Both the position numbers and the translations under genes were made by a program. Below the pieces are notes generated by a model. The model saw only the letters and a list, made by a program, of their open reading frames with translations, searched no databases and was not told the DNA's origin. A stretch of 64,000 bases of DNA from Russula earlei (taxonomy: Eukaryota; Basidiomycota; Agaricomycetes; Russulales; Russulaceae): the NCBI GenBank assembly GCA_025769875.1, contig JAGFNK010000025.1, forward strand, positions 1 to 64,000. The letters run 5' to 3'. Positions 11,074 to 23,211 of the stretch are shown here, piece after piece; the first letter of the stretch is position 1; the number at the start of each line of letters is the position of its first letter.

Positions 11074-12124
11074 GTATAGTATACTATTACTTGGCTGGGC
11101 AATAGATGGAGACACAACAGTCAATACACATTGAAAACTTTTGCTAACTAACTATCTGCATGGAAATAAAGAGTCTGCCTTCTAATTCTAAGCAATGCTA
11201 TGCCTCAGCCTTGAAACCCCAGTTATATGATGGCTTGGCTGAAGTATGCACTTAGCCACCATACTTTTGATGAGCATGAGTGATCAAGTGATCGAGTGGG
11301 ACTTACTGACAGTTATTGACAGTTACTGACAGCTATTACATGATTATCTGCCTTATTTCACTTATTGCTAAATTATTCTGTTGCTAGCTCTTCACTAGCA
11401 AAGGAGGTTTTTCCTGATGTTGAGGATGTACTTTCACAGCATCTTGGCTCACTAGAGACTCTGCAAGGCACCCTCCTGCACATTGAGGGCTCTGCAGAAG
11501 ACATTCAGGTAATACTTCTCACTGACCTGTCATCTCTACAATCAGCTTATTGTTTATGTCTCATCTAGATTGTGAAAACATACAAGAATAGCACAGCTGC
11601 CCTTCACACCCTGCTGGCACATCTATCACTCCAGCATGACACCATGGAGTGCACCTTTGCCTTCTCCTGTGTCATTGCAGTGGTGACAATGACCACAACT
11701 TGGGCATGGTCATAGTGCCCTTGCAATGGCTACAAGTCATGAGCATGTCCCATGGCCACTGTGACAATCTGGCTGCTATGATGGCAACATGTCCATGGCC
11801 CTGATGACAGCATGTCTACCCTGGCAAAACTTTCTCTTGCTCTCCCACCCTCCCACATTCCTTTGTGCCTCAATGCCTTCTCCTTTGCAAGCTCCTCTAG
11901 CATGTGTGGTGACTCCAGGCAAAGAACACAAGAATAACACCCAATGGCCATGAAGAATCTGTGCAACCACACACTCAGAGCACATTTCATTTCATTTTTT
12001 TTCATGTTCTCTCTACTCACTTTTTCTAACCTTTCCTCACAGTGACAGCACAGCTAGGACCATGAAGCTGCTGTGAAATTGATGGCTTGCTTGTGCTCCC
12101 TTGTAATTGAGTTGTTGCACACAC
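11074..12124 (+). pseudogene. two-exon gene fragment of unknown family
   Basis: A frame at 11365-11508 (AKEVFPDVEDVLSQHL...GSAEDIQ) joins through a GTAATA...CATCTAG intron (11509-11568) to a frame beginning IVKTYKNSTAALHTLLAHLS. The exon-intron-exon shape and the composition look genuinely coding, but neither end is present. The left block recurs weakly at about 1000-1025. I cannot name the family. The rest of the stretch has no recognisable feature. Confidence 0.35.
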
Positions 12125-12298
12125 TGTCATGAACCATTTCCTAGAGAGAGCCCTTGAAGGACCCTTCCATATTAGAGGAAAGGGGGGCTCTATGGTGCCA
12201 CCCTATTCACATGGCCAAAAGGGGTGAGCAGAGGTGTCCACAATATCACACACGCATTGTTGCATGATTGATTCTAGGCACAATCAACATATAGCACA
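12125..12298 (+). mobile_element. LTR-C1, left part (outermost LTR of the nest)
   Basis: It starts TGTCATGAACC, as in the full C copy at 40995. The LTR breaks at CATATAGCACA, where LTR-C2 is inserted, and resumes at 32249 with GCAAGCCCTACT, the sequence expected next. Orientation is given relative to the TGTCATGAACC end. Confidence 0.8.
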
Positions 12299-13608
12299 TG
12301 TCAGAACTCACTGTTGAACAATCCAGTTCAAGAGTGAGGGAGGAGCTCAGAGATGAGTTGACTGAGTTCAAGAATAAATGCAGAAGGAGAGGGCCAGGAT
12401 GTTGCTAGATAGATTGGTCACAAAGGAGTACCCTCAGTCATAGAGTGCCACAAATCAAATGGACAGTCTGAAGACTGTCCACTACTTTATTGAGCACTTA
12501 TATACTACAAGGGAACTGCTAAATAGAGAACAAGTCATAACCTTGTTATCAAGCACAATGGGAGATGTGTAAGACATTGGGGAATGTGTCACAAGGACTG
12601 GCTACTTGGATCAGACCAGCAACCAGGACAGCCCTACCCAGATACAGCCTTGCAGTTGACTCATGTATTATGACTCTTAGTCTCTGACTCGTGTTTACCA
12701 CGACTCTTACATGTGCCCACCCTGATTGACTCATAGCTACTATTTGATTTAGTAGAATACTTGTATATAAAGTCCCCTTGAGAGGAGAATAAGCCTTAGG
12801 CTTGTTCTCCTGTGAACTCTACTGGATTACACCTCTGGAACTGTCCATCTCTGAGCTTTGAAGCTCTTCATCTGAATCTCCTTACATTGATAAGTCTTCT
12901 GGATGCAAAGACTTCTCAATTGAATTTCCTCTCCATGGTACACACTAGCATCTGCTGTGTTGTCACCAAGATCCCTGACTTTTGTGAGAACTCATTGTCT
13001 TGCTTGACTCATTGCGCTCATCTCACACATGAACAGATTTGTCAGCAACACCACCCCCAGTTGGTGACAGAATGCTTAGTGAGCATGCTCAGTCATGCTC
13101 AGTAAGCTGCTGAGTAAGGAGGCCCTAGGCAATGAGTAAGGGCCCCTAGTGTCCACATGTTCACTGCCTAGTGCATGTGCAAAGCATCTGATTCATTTGC
13201 TGTCAGTTAGTTTAGGGCTGGTCTTTCTAAGACTTGGAGTATTTGATGGTGAGGAGGTGTTCCTTATAAGGCCCTTTATACAGTTCTATTAGGGTCCTTA
13301 GAGTCAACCCTAGTATCTGTATTAAGGTCCCTAGTGTTGTTTTATAGTTTGTTCTAAGGGTTATTAGAGTTAGTCTAATAATGTGTTCTAGGGCCCATAG
13401 TATCTTCATTAGCATACAATATAAGGACCTTAGGGTTGTCCTTAAGGGTCTTTAGAGGGTCTCTAATATTGTCCTTTACTGTTAGATAGGTTGCCACCAA
13501 GTAGGGCTTGCTGTATGTTGATTGTGCCTAGAATCAATCATGCCACAATGTATGTGTGATATTGTGGACACCTCTACTCACCCCTTTTGGCCATGTGAAC
13601 AGGGTGGC
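12299..13608 (-). mobile_element. LTR-C2, larger part (inverted)
   Basis: It starts TGTCAGAACTCACTG and runs to GAACAGGGTGGC, where LTR-C3 is inserted. The remaining 72 bp, ending TTCATGACA, are at 32177-32248. Without the LTR-B inside it and counting both parts it is about 0.9 kb, which fits family C. Its own TSD is imperfect (GCACA versus GCAAG). Confidence 0.8.
12587..13069 (+). mobile_element. solo LTR family B, inside LTR-C2
   Basis: This 483-bp sequence ends CCCCCAGTTGGTGACA like the LTRs of element B and shares their internal words (GAGAACAAGCCTT-like, GTACACACTAGC, TGTTGTCACC). It is flanked by the perfect TSD GAATG (12582-12586, 13070-13074). It is clearly older and more diverged than element B. 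Confidence 0.87.
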
Positions 13609-13898
13609 TGTCATGAACCATTTCCTAGAGAGGGCCCTTGAAGGACTCTTCCTTATTAGAGGAAACCCAGCCTCTATGGTGTCACCCTGTTCACATGGAC
13701 AAAAGGGGTGAGTAGAGGTGTCCACAATATCATGCATGCATTGTTGCACGAGCGATTCTTGACACAATCAACATACAGCAAGCCCTACTTAGTGGCAACC
13801 CTGCTAGCAGTATAAGACAGTATTATAGGCTTCCTAAGGACCCTTTATGGCAACCCAAAGTGCTCTACAATAGGCACTAATGAAGATACTATGGGCCC
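13609..13898 (+). mobile_element. LTR-C3, left part
   Basis: It starts TGTCATGAACC and is interrupted by element A at 13899. It resumes at 31496 and ends at 32171 (total about 966 bp). The outer flanks are GTGGC at 13604-13608 and GTGGC at 32172-32176, a perfect TSD. Confidence 0.88.
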
Positions 13899-14782
13899 TG
13901 TCACGGTAACTAGCCGTGTCAGTTCACAAGCGGAAAACAAATCGATGATAGAGAGGTATTCAAGAAATGGGCTGGTTCCTGTGTATAATGAGTAAGGATC
14001 CCTGCAGCAGTCGAAGTGCTTTATGCTAAGCAGGTTATGGCCAATAGACCCTTCCTAGTATGACTCGGTCTGTTGAGAGGCTAGGGTAAGTTTATAATGG
14101 GATAGACTAGGGCTAGTTCCACTAGCTATATGCATTCAAGTCCGTCGGGGACCTTGAACAACGCAAAGAGAGTAGAGGAAGGTAGGTCTTTAAAGGAGGA
14201 GAGCTCTTCTCAGGGGAGTGAAGAGAGACTCTTAGGGAAGGAAGGGAAAGGCGAAGAGTAGATGGTGGATGGTGTGTTGAGAGTTGATGAAATGGAGAGG
14301 TGGTTGTGGTTTAAGTTTGTGAGAGTGAAGTGGGTTGCAGGAGAATATGTTGGACAAGAGTAGGTTGGATTCTACAAGAGACCAAGCTTAGGGCTTTGGT
14401 CACAAAGTACTGAGCTTAAATATACAGGAGAAGTGCAGCAATAGCTGTGCTTTGACTGTGCTACTAGTATAGTAGGAGTCATAATAAGTAGGAGTCATAG
14501 GAATGAGGCCACGAATGAGTCAGAACCAAATAACTGTGCTGCACAGTAGGTGCGCAGCATTGCACAGTCAAAACTAAGAAGTGAATATAAATGGAAAGAG
14601 AACCAAACAAAGGGAAAGTAACAACAATCCAGTGTTACCTGGATGTGTATGGATCACATGATAACACAGAAGGGATCACAAGACATAAGAGATCATGAGA
14701 CTAGTAAGTAAAGGGATGTACAAAAGCAAGCAGTCCATAGCAAAAGGTAAGAGGTCAACATAAAAAGGAAAATGGTGAAACA
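13899..14782 (-). repeat. element A 3' LTR
   Basis: In plus orientation it starts TGTCACGGTAACTAGCC and ends GGTGAAACA. Compared with the partner at 30608-31490, most differences are C/T or G/A, often at CpG (for example GATGTACAAAAG versus GACGTACGAAAG). Confidence 0.93.
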
Positions 14783-14794
14783 TCACCCCCCCAT
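14783..14794 (-). promoter_or_regulatory. polypurine tract of element A
   Basis: On the coding strand ATGGGGGGGTGA lies directly against the 3' LTR. Element B has the equivalent AAGGGGGTGA next to its 3' LTR. Confidence 0.75.
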
Positions 14795-14802
14795 CAAGGC
14801 CC

Positions 14803-16089
14803 CTAGAAGTGAGAACGACGATAAGGCCAACCTACTTTTCTCCAAGGTTGGTCTGACTTCGAAGATCGTACCCTTTTTGTTGCACGATCTGGTCTGTTGG
14901 GACAGACTGGTTGTATGTGCCCCAGTTCACTGCAATGAAAGCAGGTTTTTCTGGGGTGACTGGCAGAGATGAAGGTAGATCTGGGAGGTCTTGACCCATC
15001 GGAGGTGAAGGATGAGTCAGCAGGTCGGAAGGAGTCGGCAGAGGAAGACGAATCGAGTCGCATAAGTTCCTGTAAGCGACTATCACCTTCTTCTTCCTCG
15101 GAGCGGTCTTGCCATCGGAGGTTAAGGGTAACCCTATTGAGAGAATTGGTGGCAGCAAGGGTTTGTTTGACCTCCTTGAGGTGGCCTTGGTGCTCGAGGA
15201 TTTGTGCGAAGAGGAGGCATATGATTTGTCTCCTCTTGAGTATTTCTGACGTCCTGAACCTGTAAGACTTGACCCCTGCTGTAAGGGAGGGGTCATTGTT
15301 GTCCTCAATGGCCCTGGTGACGAAGTCTGTGTAAGGCTGGTTAGCGAGGAGCATGTCCCACTGCTCCTCATTTGGTACAGCGATGGGCCAGGCAGCAGGG
15401 ATGGGTGTGAGTACACGAGAGAAGATGGGGGCTCCCTTGCCAAGGGTAGCATGGATAAGGGGTTCTGGTCGGGCCTCCAGCTTGATAAGAAACCAGTTGG
15501 CCCTGTAGCCAGTTCCTCCTGGGTATTCTGGGACGGTGAAGTCAATGAGGGGGTAGTCAGAGGAGGGGATCCAGTCAGGGCTGGGTTGTGGTAGGCAAGG
15601 GGCGTCGAAGAATTTAGCAGCCTCGAACTGCTTGGCAAGGGAGAATGGGGATGGAGTGCGTGCTGGGAAAAGGTCAAGTCCCAGGGCATTGCATTCAGAT
15701 CCAAGAAGGGTTGAGGAGAGGGAGACGGATGGTGAAAGAGGGGAGAGACAGACTCAGGTGACAGCATCGTCGTTGTCCTCATCGCACTCGTAGGCAGGAG
15801 GGTTCTGGAAGGGTAGAGACCTTCTTGCCAGTTGGGGAGTGGGGGAGGTGATGGTGATGTCATCGGCATAGGAAAGAGTGCGGGAAGGGTAGGCGAGAAT
15901 GGGGGAGGCACAAGTGGGGACTGGGGATGAGGGACAGTAGGCAGGGGATGAGTAGGTTGGGACGGGTGAGGATGGAATATAAACTGGGGACTGAGACATT
16001 GGTAGATATGAGAAGAGGTAGAGTTTGAAGGTGAAGAAGGTGGGGAAGGTGAAGGAGTAGTTTGGTAGGTTGAGTGAATGAGATGGCAA
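14803..16089 (-). pseudogene. element A ORF3: zinc-knuckle protein downstream of integrase
   Basis: One minus-strand frame is open from 16089 to 14803 (429 codons) except for a single TGA at 15754-15756. It begins with a Ser/Pro-rich region, then FTVPEYPGGTGYRANW, IFSRVLTPIPAAWPI and EEQWDMLLANQPYTDF. It then has a charged helical block and a CCHC knuckle, CFHCSELGHIQPVCP, near the end. Element B has an ORF in the same place with the same layout. The longer overlapping Pro/Ser-rich frame at 14832-16157 is judged spurious. The role is unknown; nucleic-acid binding is inferred from the knuckle only. Confidence 0.6.
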
Positions 16090-16137
16090 GCAAGTTGTAG
16101 AAGATGCTCTGCCATCTCGAGTTCTGGAGGAGGGTTT

Positions 16138-16965
16138 TTATACATGAGCTCGTCCACCCGCAGGGGAGTTTGTCTTTGAGTTCAAGTATTCTTTGAGTAG
16201 AGCCGGAGCGTGAAGGTCAGCAGAATTGACCCATGAGCGCTCCAAAACCGGGTATCCTTCCCAATGAACAAGGTATTGTGTCCTGCCTCGGTACTTCCTA
16301 TCTCCGATGATAGCAGCAATTTCATATTCTTCTTCTCCTTGTACAATGTCAGGTGGTGGTCGGGTGAAAGCTTTGCCATATGCCCCTGTTTCAGTGAATG
16401 GCATGAGAAGATCCACATGAAACACATTGTGGATTTTCATTGATGGGGGCAATTTGATGCGATATGCCACTGGTGTGATTTGTTGTATCACCTCAAATGG
16501 TCCATAACACTGGGGGGCAAGCTTCTTTGATGGGGCCTTGACCACCAGATTACGTCCATCCAGCCACATGAGTTGTCCTTCTTTGAGCTTTCTTGGTTCT
16601 TCTGATGGTTTGATACGTTTCTGAAGTTCCTCCTGTGCCCTGGATCGTACCTGCTCCATAATTTTGAGACATGTTTCAGCCTCAGGAACTGATATGTCCA
16701 TTGTTGTCCATTTGGCAGTTGGATTGAAACCAAGAAGAAGTTCATGTGGTGTGTGCCTGGTGCCTTCATGTCTCCAAGTATTGTGAGCAAACTCAGCAAT
16801 AGGAAGTAGTGTGTGCCAATCATTTTGCCATCTGTTTACGAATTCCCTTAGGTAAGTTTCTATCCAGAGGTTCATCCACTCAGTTTGTCCATCCGTGCGT
16901 GGGTGAAAGGCAGTGCTTAAATTTTGTTTGATCCCTGTGGCTTTACAGATGGCCCTGGCTGTCAA
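16138..16965 (-). pseudogene. element A integrase C-terminal half with chromo-like end
   Basis: The frame carries ICKATGIKQNLSTAFHPRTD-type integrase core residues, LMWLDGRNLVVKAPSKKL, KIHNVFHVDLL (the GPY/F-type module) and a chromo-like YLVHWEGYPVLERSWVN. The first residues at the 16960 end belong to the inserted LTR. The catalytic core is split from its N-terminal half at 17905 by LTR-C4. Confidence 0.85.
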
Positions 16966-17899
16966 GACTCACTGTTGAACTATCCAGTTCAAGAGCGAGG
17001 GATAAGCTCGAAGACGAGTCGATAGACATCCAAGACCGCGTGGGCAAGAAGTAGAGTCCAGAGTAGTAACAAATACCAGAGAGGTACTGTTACTGTGAGA
17101 GTAGAGCAATCACGCAGGGAAGAGGCCAGGATAGTCACAAGGGGACGGTCCTTAAAGGAGTATCCCAGGGATGGAGAGTGCCGTAAACAAATGGACAGTC
17201 TGAGGACTGTCCGCTACTTTATTGAGCGCTTATATACTACAAGAGAACTGCTAAATAGGGAACAAGTCATAACCTTGTTATCAAGCACAGTAGAGTGATG
17301 AGTAAGAAGTTGGAGGACGCTTACTGAGCATGCTCAGTCATGCTCAGTAAGCTGCTGAGTAAGAGCTTCCATTGTCCACGTGTTCACTGCTTTAGTGCAC
17401 ATGTGAGCACCTGATTCATTTCCTGTTAGTTAGTTTAGGGCCGGTCATTTGAGGACTTGTAGTTTGGTTAGGGAATAGTGTTAACTTATAAGGCCCTTAT
17501 ATAGTTCTATTAGGGTCCCTAGAGTTGACCCTAATACTTCTATTAAGGTCCTTAGTATTGCCTTATAGTTCGTTCTATAGTTATTAGAGTTGGTCTAATA
17601 ACACGTTGTAGGGCCTTTGATACTAGGTTAGTGCTTATTGTAGAGCTCCTAGGGTCGTTCCAAAGGGTCCTTTGAAAGGCCCTAATACTGTCCTTTGTTG
17701 CTAGAAGGGTTGTCTTTAAGTGAGGCTTGCTGTATGTTGATTGTGCCGAGAATTGCTCGCGCAACAATGCGCGCGCGATATTGTGGACACCTCTACTCAC
17801 CCCTTTTGCTCGTGTGAACAGGGTGACACCATAGAGGCTGGGTTTCCTCCTATAAGGAAGGGTCCTTCAAGGGCCCCCTCTGGAGAATGGTTCATGACA
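16960..17899 (-). mobile_element. solo LTR-C4 inside element A integrase
   Basis: This 940-bp sequence starts TGTCAAGACTCACTG and ends GGTTCATGACA. It is flanked by the perfect TSD CTGGC (16955-16959, 17900-17904). The protein on both sides is contiguous when it is removed, which proves the insertion came after element A. Confidence 0.92.
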
Positions 17900-18930
17900 C
17901 TGGCGAAGTTTCCTTTGAAACGGGGGTCCCTGTCAGAGATGATTCTCTTGGGAATTCCAAACCATGGAAATAGATTAGCCAGGTACTTGATGGTGACACC
18001 CAGACCATCTATGGTTTTATTGCAGGGGATAAACTTTGCGGCCTTTGAGCAGCCTTGATCGATGATGGTAAGAATGGAATCATATGATCCAGACTTTGGA
18101 AGATCTGTGATAAGGTCCATTGAAACATATTGGAAGGGGCCAGCTGACACATTTGTATCAAATGGTTGGAGTGGCGCATGTTTCAGGGTGGTGATGGCTT
18201 TAGATTCTTGACACTTAGCACATCCCTTGACGTATTCTTCTACAAATAGACGGAGTCTAGGTCCTTCGTATTTCCTTCTTATAAGATCCCAAGTGTTAGC
18301 GATGCCAGGGTGTCCTCCCACTGGGGAATCATGGACTTCCTTCAAGACTTCCCATCGTAAAATGGGGTCATCAGGCAGGTAAGTGCGTAAGGGGAGTGAC
18401 TTGTGTGAATAAGCTTTGCATGCAAAAGCTTCCTGATTATTGCCAAAGGTACAGTTAAGGGTCGGAGCATGAGCTTCAGGGATATTTGCCATTTGCAAGT
18501 GCTCATTGAAGACATGATCAGGTAGGAGTGTGATAGCTTTGTTATGAATGTTTTCTCCTTTGTGATCAGGTTGTCGTGATAGAATATCGGCAACAGTGTT
18601 AGACTTTCCAGGGATAGTCATTAACTTAAAGTTGTATTCCTGGAGGAGGGCCATCCACCTTGCTTGACGTGGTGAAAGGTCCTGGGGTTTGCGGAAGTAA
18701 GCCAAATTGGCATGATCTGTATGAATAGTTACTTCATGACGTGCCCCAAGTAGCCAGTGTCGATATTCTTTAAGGACAGATACTATAGCAAGTAGTTCTC
18801 TGTCATGGATATCGTAGTTCCTTTCTGCTGGTAGTAGGGATCTTGAAAAATATACCAGAGGATGGATACCATCTTCAAATTGCTGAGATATAGTGGCTCC
18901 CAGAGCGAAAGAAGAGGCGTTGGCATCCAC
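17900..18930 (-). pseudogene. element A RNase H and integrase N-terminal half
   Basis: It reads VDANASSFALGATISQQFEDG (first RNase H block), FSRSLLPAERNYDIHDRELL, TDHANLAYF, then integrase HHCC-type residues (GHPGIANTWDLI, GCAKCQESK) and the core VSMDLITDLP, ISDRDPRFKG. The left edge is cut by LTR-C4 and the right edge by element B. It is otherwise one open frame, so it looks relatively young. Confidence 0.88.
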
Positions 18931-19422
18931 TGTCACAGATACCGGTCCCTCGGACCAAACTGGCAACCGGACAAGCCAACCCGGACAAGCCTCACAATTC
19001 CCGCGCATTTATATGACTCACTCAGCCTCGCATGTACCACTACTTTCCAGCGTGTTCCAGTCCAGGCCGTCTCGTTGCTACCTCATGTCTGCTATTTGAT
19101 ATAGGACATAGTTGTCTATATAAACCTGTCAATAACAGAGAACAAGCCTTAAGCTTGTTCTCTTGTGAATATCACTGGATTCTAGCTTCGGACTGTAGGC
19201 TTGCAGAGAATCAAGCAATCGACTCAGAAACTTTCCCTCTTCTCAAAGTCTTCGAACATGAAGACTTTTCCATCACATTTCCTCTCCGTGGTACACACTA
19301 GCCTTCGCTGTGTTGTCACCGAGATCCCCGACTCCCACGAGAACTCGTCGTCTCGCTCGACTCAGTGCGCACGTCTCGCGCGTGAAACGATTTGTCAGCG
19401 ACACCGCCCCCAGTCGGTGACA
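18931..19422 (+). repeat. element B 5' LTR (492 bp)
   Basis: It starts TGTCACAGATACCGG and ends CAGTCGGTGACA. It is 8 bp shorter than the 3' LTR because of eight separate single-base gaps. Confidence 0.95.
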
Positions 19423-19623
19423 TTAGAACAAGCTTACCTCTGAACCCTTGACCCCGAACCGCACACTCACAAATGAATATATCAGATGTCTTTTCCTCAA
19501 CATGACCACAACTCGAGACTGGAAAACTAAAGGACTCAGCACACCAACTCTTGAAGGACTAGCAGCCCTCAAATGTCCTTTTGAGCTGCTCCCTGATCAA
19601 GAAAGAATGTCCCTAGTGCAACC

Positions 19624-21201
19624 ATGTTCGACGACAGCGTTGAATTCTATACCATACGAATGGACGGCGTACCCTGGACTGGCTACTACGTCAACTGGAA
19701 AAATGCTAAAGTAGCCCTAGGCCACCTCTTTGGCCTCTGGTTCGAAATCGCGAGACGCGGCGATACCTGGGAAGCGACGCGCGTCGCTCGCGTGGCCTTC
19801 AAGCTCCAGCAAAGCCCTCTCAGAGGTATTAACATTACAACCCTGACAGCATCTGGAGAACCTGTCCCCAACTTGAAGGCCCCTAGCCGCGCTCCGACAC
19901 CCGGACCCGCTCCACCTACCGAAACCCCAATGGAACTCGAACCCATGACAACGACAAACATTTTCGCCACCGCCACCGAACCTGAATCAACTAGACCTCA
20001 ACCCGCGTCGTCCGGGATGGCACAAGCCCCTTTCCGCCCCTCATTCACAGGATTCGGAGGACGCGGAATGCGACCTCCAAGCCCCGACCCCGACCCCGAC
20101 GACCACGATATACGCACCAACCGCGACCGTAACGCACGTGGCCCCGACAACAGAAAACTCGAGGGGATTCCCCCCGACTTCTTTAATGGCGACCGCGTGC
20201 GCACACATGCATTTTTGGTCGCATTCAACAGGTTCATGTCTATGAACCACAACAGTAAGATTGCCAGAGATCCCATCAAGAAGTGTGCATATTTCCTTTC
20301 ACTAATGAAAGGACCCAAAGTCGAAGGATGGCTTGAAGCCATGGACCAGTGGCTCGAAGATGTACAAGACGATCCCACCAACATACCACTTGGGCTTACA
20401 GCGTGGGAAGCACTGCGACAACAATTTTGCCATGCATTTACTGACTACGCAGAACGCGAAAAAGCCCAAGACAAACTTAAAGAACTCAAGATGAAAGATG
20501 GACTCCTCGACGACTACGTTTCAGAATTCCAACTACTGGCCAGATGAGCAGGACTTGATCTCGACGAACCTACAGTCATGAGACTGTTCGCTTGGGGACT
20601 CCCACGATCCCTAGTCGAGTCATGCCTCGACCTCGAAGACCCCACGTCGTTCACTGACTGGGTCGCAGCGGCACAGAAACACCACCAAGTTTGGATGCGC
20701 AAACGCGCAATCCTGTCTGATCATTCCAGCAGTCGTGGATGTAACTTCAACCAACCTCAGAACAACAAACCCTGGGGACGACTCGTCAACTCGACATGGG
20801 CCAACCGCGGAAACAATCAAAACAACGCCACACCCGCACGACCACGACTCCCACCGCGCGACCCAAATGCGATGGACACCAGTGCGGGCGCCGCTCGCAA
20901 GGCAACCACGGAAGCCGAAAAACAGAAACACAGAGAAGAAGGAAGGTGTTTCCATTGCTCTCTCCGAGGACACTTGGCCCGCGACTGCCCCATGAAACCG
21001 AAACGCAAAATAACTCGCGCACGTGCCGCCGACACTATCACCACACCCGAATCCTCTGTGGTGGAAATCATTGAGGAAAACGCGGCCATCAAAGTCGTCA
21101 ACGCCACAAAGGCCCTATCCGAGGAAGACAAGGAGATCTTCATCAAGATGCTTTCAGAAGAGAACGATAAGACCGAAGAACAGGGTTTTTCGGACGCCTG
21201 A
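19624..21201 (+). pseudogene. element B gag
   Basis: One frame runs from MFDDSVEFY at 19624 to 21201 with a single TGA at 20545-20547. It has a Pro-rich spacer, a retrotransposon gag domain (FFNGDRVRTHAFLVAFNRFM through WEALRQQFCHAFTDYAE and a YVSEFQLLA block), and a CCHC knuckle CFHCSLRGHLARDCP at about 20947-20991. The homologous element A gag continues through the stop position. Confidence 0.88.
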
Positions 21202-21209
21202 GTGCAACG

Positions 21210-21689
21210 GTGATTGCTCGGGCCTTAAATACAGATTCAGTGTACCATGCTAAGAAAAAATCAATACAGACCGTGGTTACTATTTACATTGGATCGAACA
21301 AAGCCGAAAGAAAAGCCCTAATAGACAGTGGGGCTACTGAATGCTTCATATCTCCCAAGACGGCAAAAGAGCTACACTTACAAACCAAAGAGTTAATTCC
21401 GGCCAGGAACGTCAAAAACGTCGACGGGACACTGAATCGTTCGGGAAAAGTTACTCAAACCGTCCAATTGAAATTAAAGCTACTAGGACAAAAAAATACA
21501 CATCAATTCCTAGTTGCAGACATAGGGCAGGACAATATCATCCTGGGATACCCATTCCTAGAGTCGACCAATCCAAAAATAAATTGGTCCAAAGGAACCA
21601 TTATGGGAAGGATCACACTCGAGGGAAACCAAGAAACTCCAGCTTGGATCAAAACACTAAGAGGCTGGGAGGAAGGCGATGAATTATAG
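21210..21689 (+). CDS. element B aspartic protease region
   Basis: The frame contains the retropepsin-like active site DSGATECFI and the later hydrophobic flap/partner segment DNIILGYPFLESTNP. It lies between gag and RT, in the usual Gypsy order. It processes the polyprotein in live relatives. It is in a different frame from gag, so expression would need a frameshift, or this is decay. Confidence 0.82.
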   Translation: MIARALNTDSVYHAKKKSIQTVVTIYIGSNKAERKALIDSGATECFISPKTAKELHLQTKELIPARNVKNVDGTLNRSGKVTQTVQLKLKLLGQKNTHQFLVADIGQDNIILGYPFLESTNPKINWSKGTIMGRITLEGNQETPAWIKTLRGWEEGDEL

Positions 21690-21713
21690 CTACAAACCCG
21701 ATTATGCAAAACT

Positions 21714-23206
21714 ACCATCGCGCAACAACTGGCAGAATCACAAATACAGGAAAAATCAAAAACTTGGCAAGAGATAGTCCCTCATCGATACCACCAATAC
21801 GGACAGGTGTTTATGGAACAAGAATCAGAAAGATTTCCTGGACCAAGAAAATGGGATCATGCCATCGACCTGAAACAAGACGCCCCGACAACAATCAATT
21901 GCAGAGTATACCCCCTCTCACCTAAAGAAAAGGAAGAACAGGGAAAATTCCTCAACAAAATTTACGACTTAAACGGATCAGAAGGTCTAATTCACCATAT
22001 GCCAGTGGATTCTTCCTTATAAAAAAGAAGGATGGTAAATTCCGACCAGTGCAAGACTATAGGAATTTGAACAAATGGACAATACCCAATGTATACCCAC
22101 TGCCGTTGATCCCAGAACTCATTCACGCCTTAGCAGGAAAAGAACTCTTTACCAAATTTGATGTTAGATGGGGCTATGACAACATTCAAATCAAAGAGGG
22201 AGACGAATGGAAAGCAGCTTTCAAGACCAGCGATGGACTGTTCGAACCCACGGTAATGTTCTTTGGATTGACAAACTCCCCGGCTACCTTCCAAACAATG
22301 ATGGACGACATTTTCCAAGAAGAACTCGCACAAGGATGGCTAAAGATCTATATGGACGACATCATCATTGCTACTAAAAATGATGAGAACAGAACACGCG
22401 TCCAAGGTCAACCACATACTGTCCAAACTACAGCAACATGATCTCTACCTCAAACCAGAGAAATGTCAATTTCACAGAACAAAGGTAGAATACCTTGGAG
22501 TAATCATAGGAGAAGGCAAGATAACCATGGACCCCTGTCAAAGTTAAAGGAATCAAAGATTGGCCAACACCATCAACTGTTAAAGGAAGTCAGAAGTTTC
22601 CTAGGATTCTGTAACTTCTACCGAAATTTTATACCTAACTTTTCAATAAAAGCCAGACCACTGAACGATCTAACAAAAAAGAATAAACAATGGGAATGGA
22701 CAACAAAGGAGGATCAAGCCTTTCTAATCCTAAAAGAAACTTGCATATCCTATCCGATACTCCGCACCCCAGACTGGACGAAACAATTTATAATGGACAC
22801 TGATGCATCAGGATTCACCGTAGGAGCAGTCATATCTCAAGAATATGAAGACGGTTTACACCCAATTGCATATTACTCCAGGACGTTACTAGATGCAGAA
22901 AGAAACTACGATGCCCACGACAAAGAACTAGCAGCGGTAATCTTCGGACTGAAAAGTGGACGACCATTCTTCCTAGGAGCCAATAAACCAGTTAGAATAA
23001 GAACCGACCACAAAAACCTCACATATTTTAAAGAACCACAAAAATTAACAGGACAACAAGCCAGATGGATGCAATATATGCAAGACTTTAACATCACTAT
23101 GGAACACGTCCCTGGACACACACACACTATCGCCGATACACTTTCTCGTCGCAAAGACCTTAACAAGGGGGTAGGAGAACAAAAAACCACACTACTAGCC
23201 ACCTGA
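21714..23206 (+). pseudogene. element B reverse transcriptase and RNase H
   Basis: The RT starts with KWDHAIDLKQDAPTTINC and continues with QDYRNLNKWT, FTKFDVRWGYDNIQI, VMFFGLTNSPATFQ and the catalytic IYMDDIIIATKND (YMDD at about 22350). RNase H follows with DTDASGFTVGAVIS, DAERNYDAHDKEL, TDHKNLTYF and PGHTHTIADTLSR. Frames shift near 21960-22030, near 22390 and near 22540, so it is broken. Confidence 0.87.
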
Positions 23207-23211
23207 AATCC

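Noticed and set aside
14832..16157. 441-codon Pro/Ser-rich open frame on the minus strand
   Set aside because: It overlaps, in another frame, the ORF3 frame that carries the conserved blocks and the zinc knuckle. Its composition fits an out-of-frame shadow of that gene.
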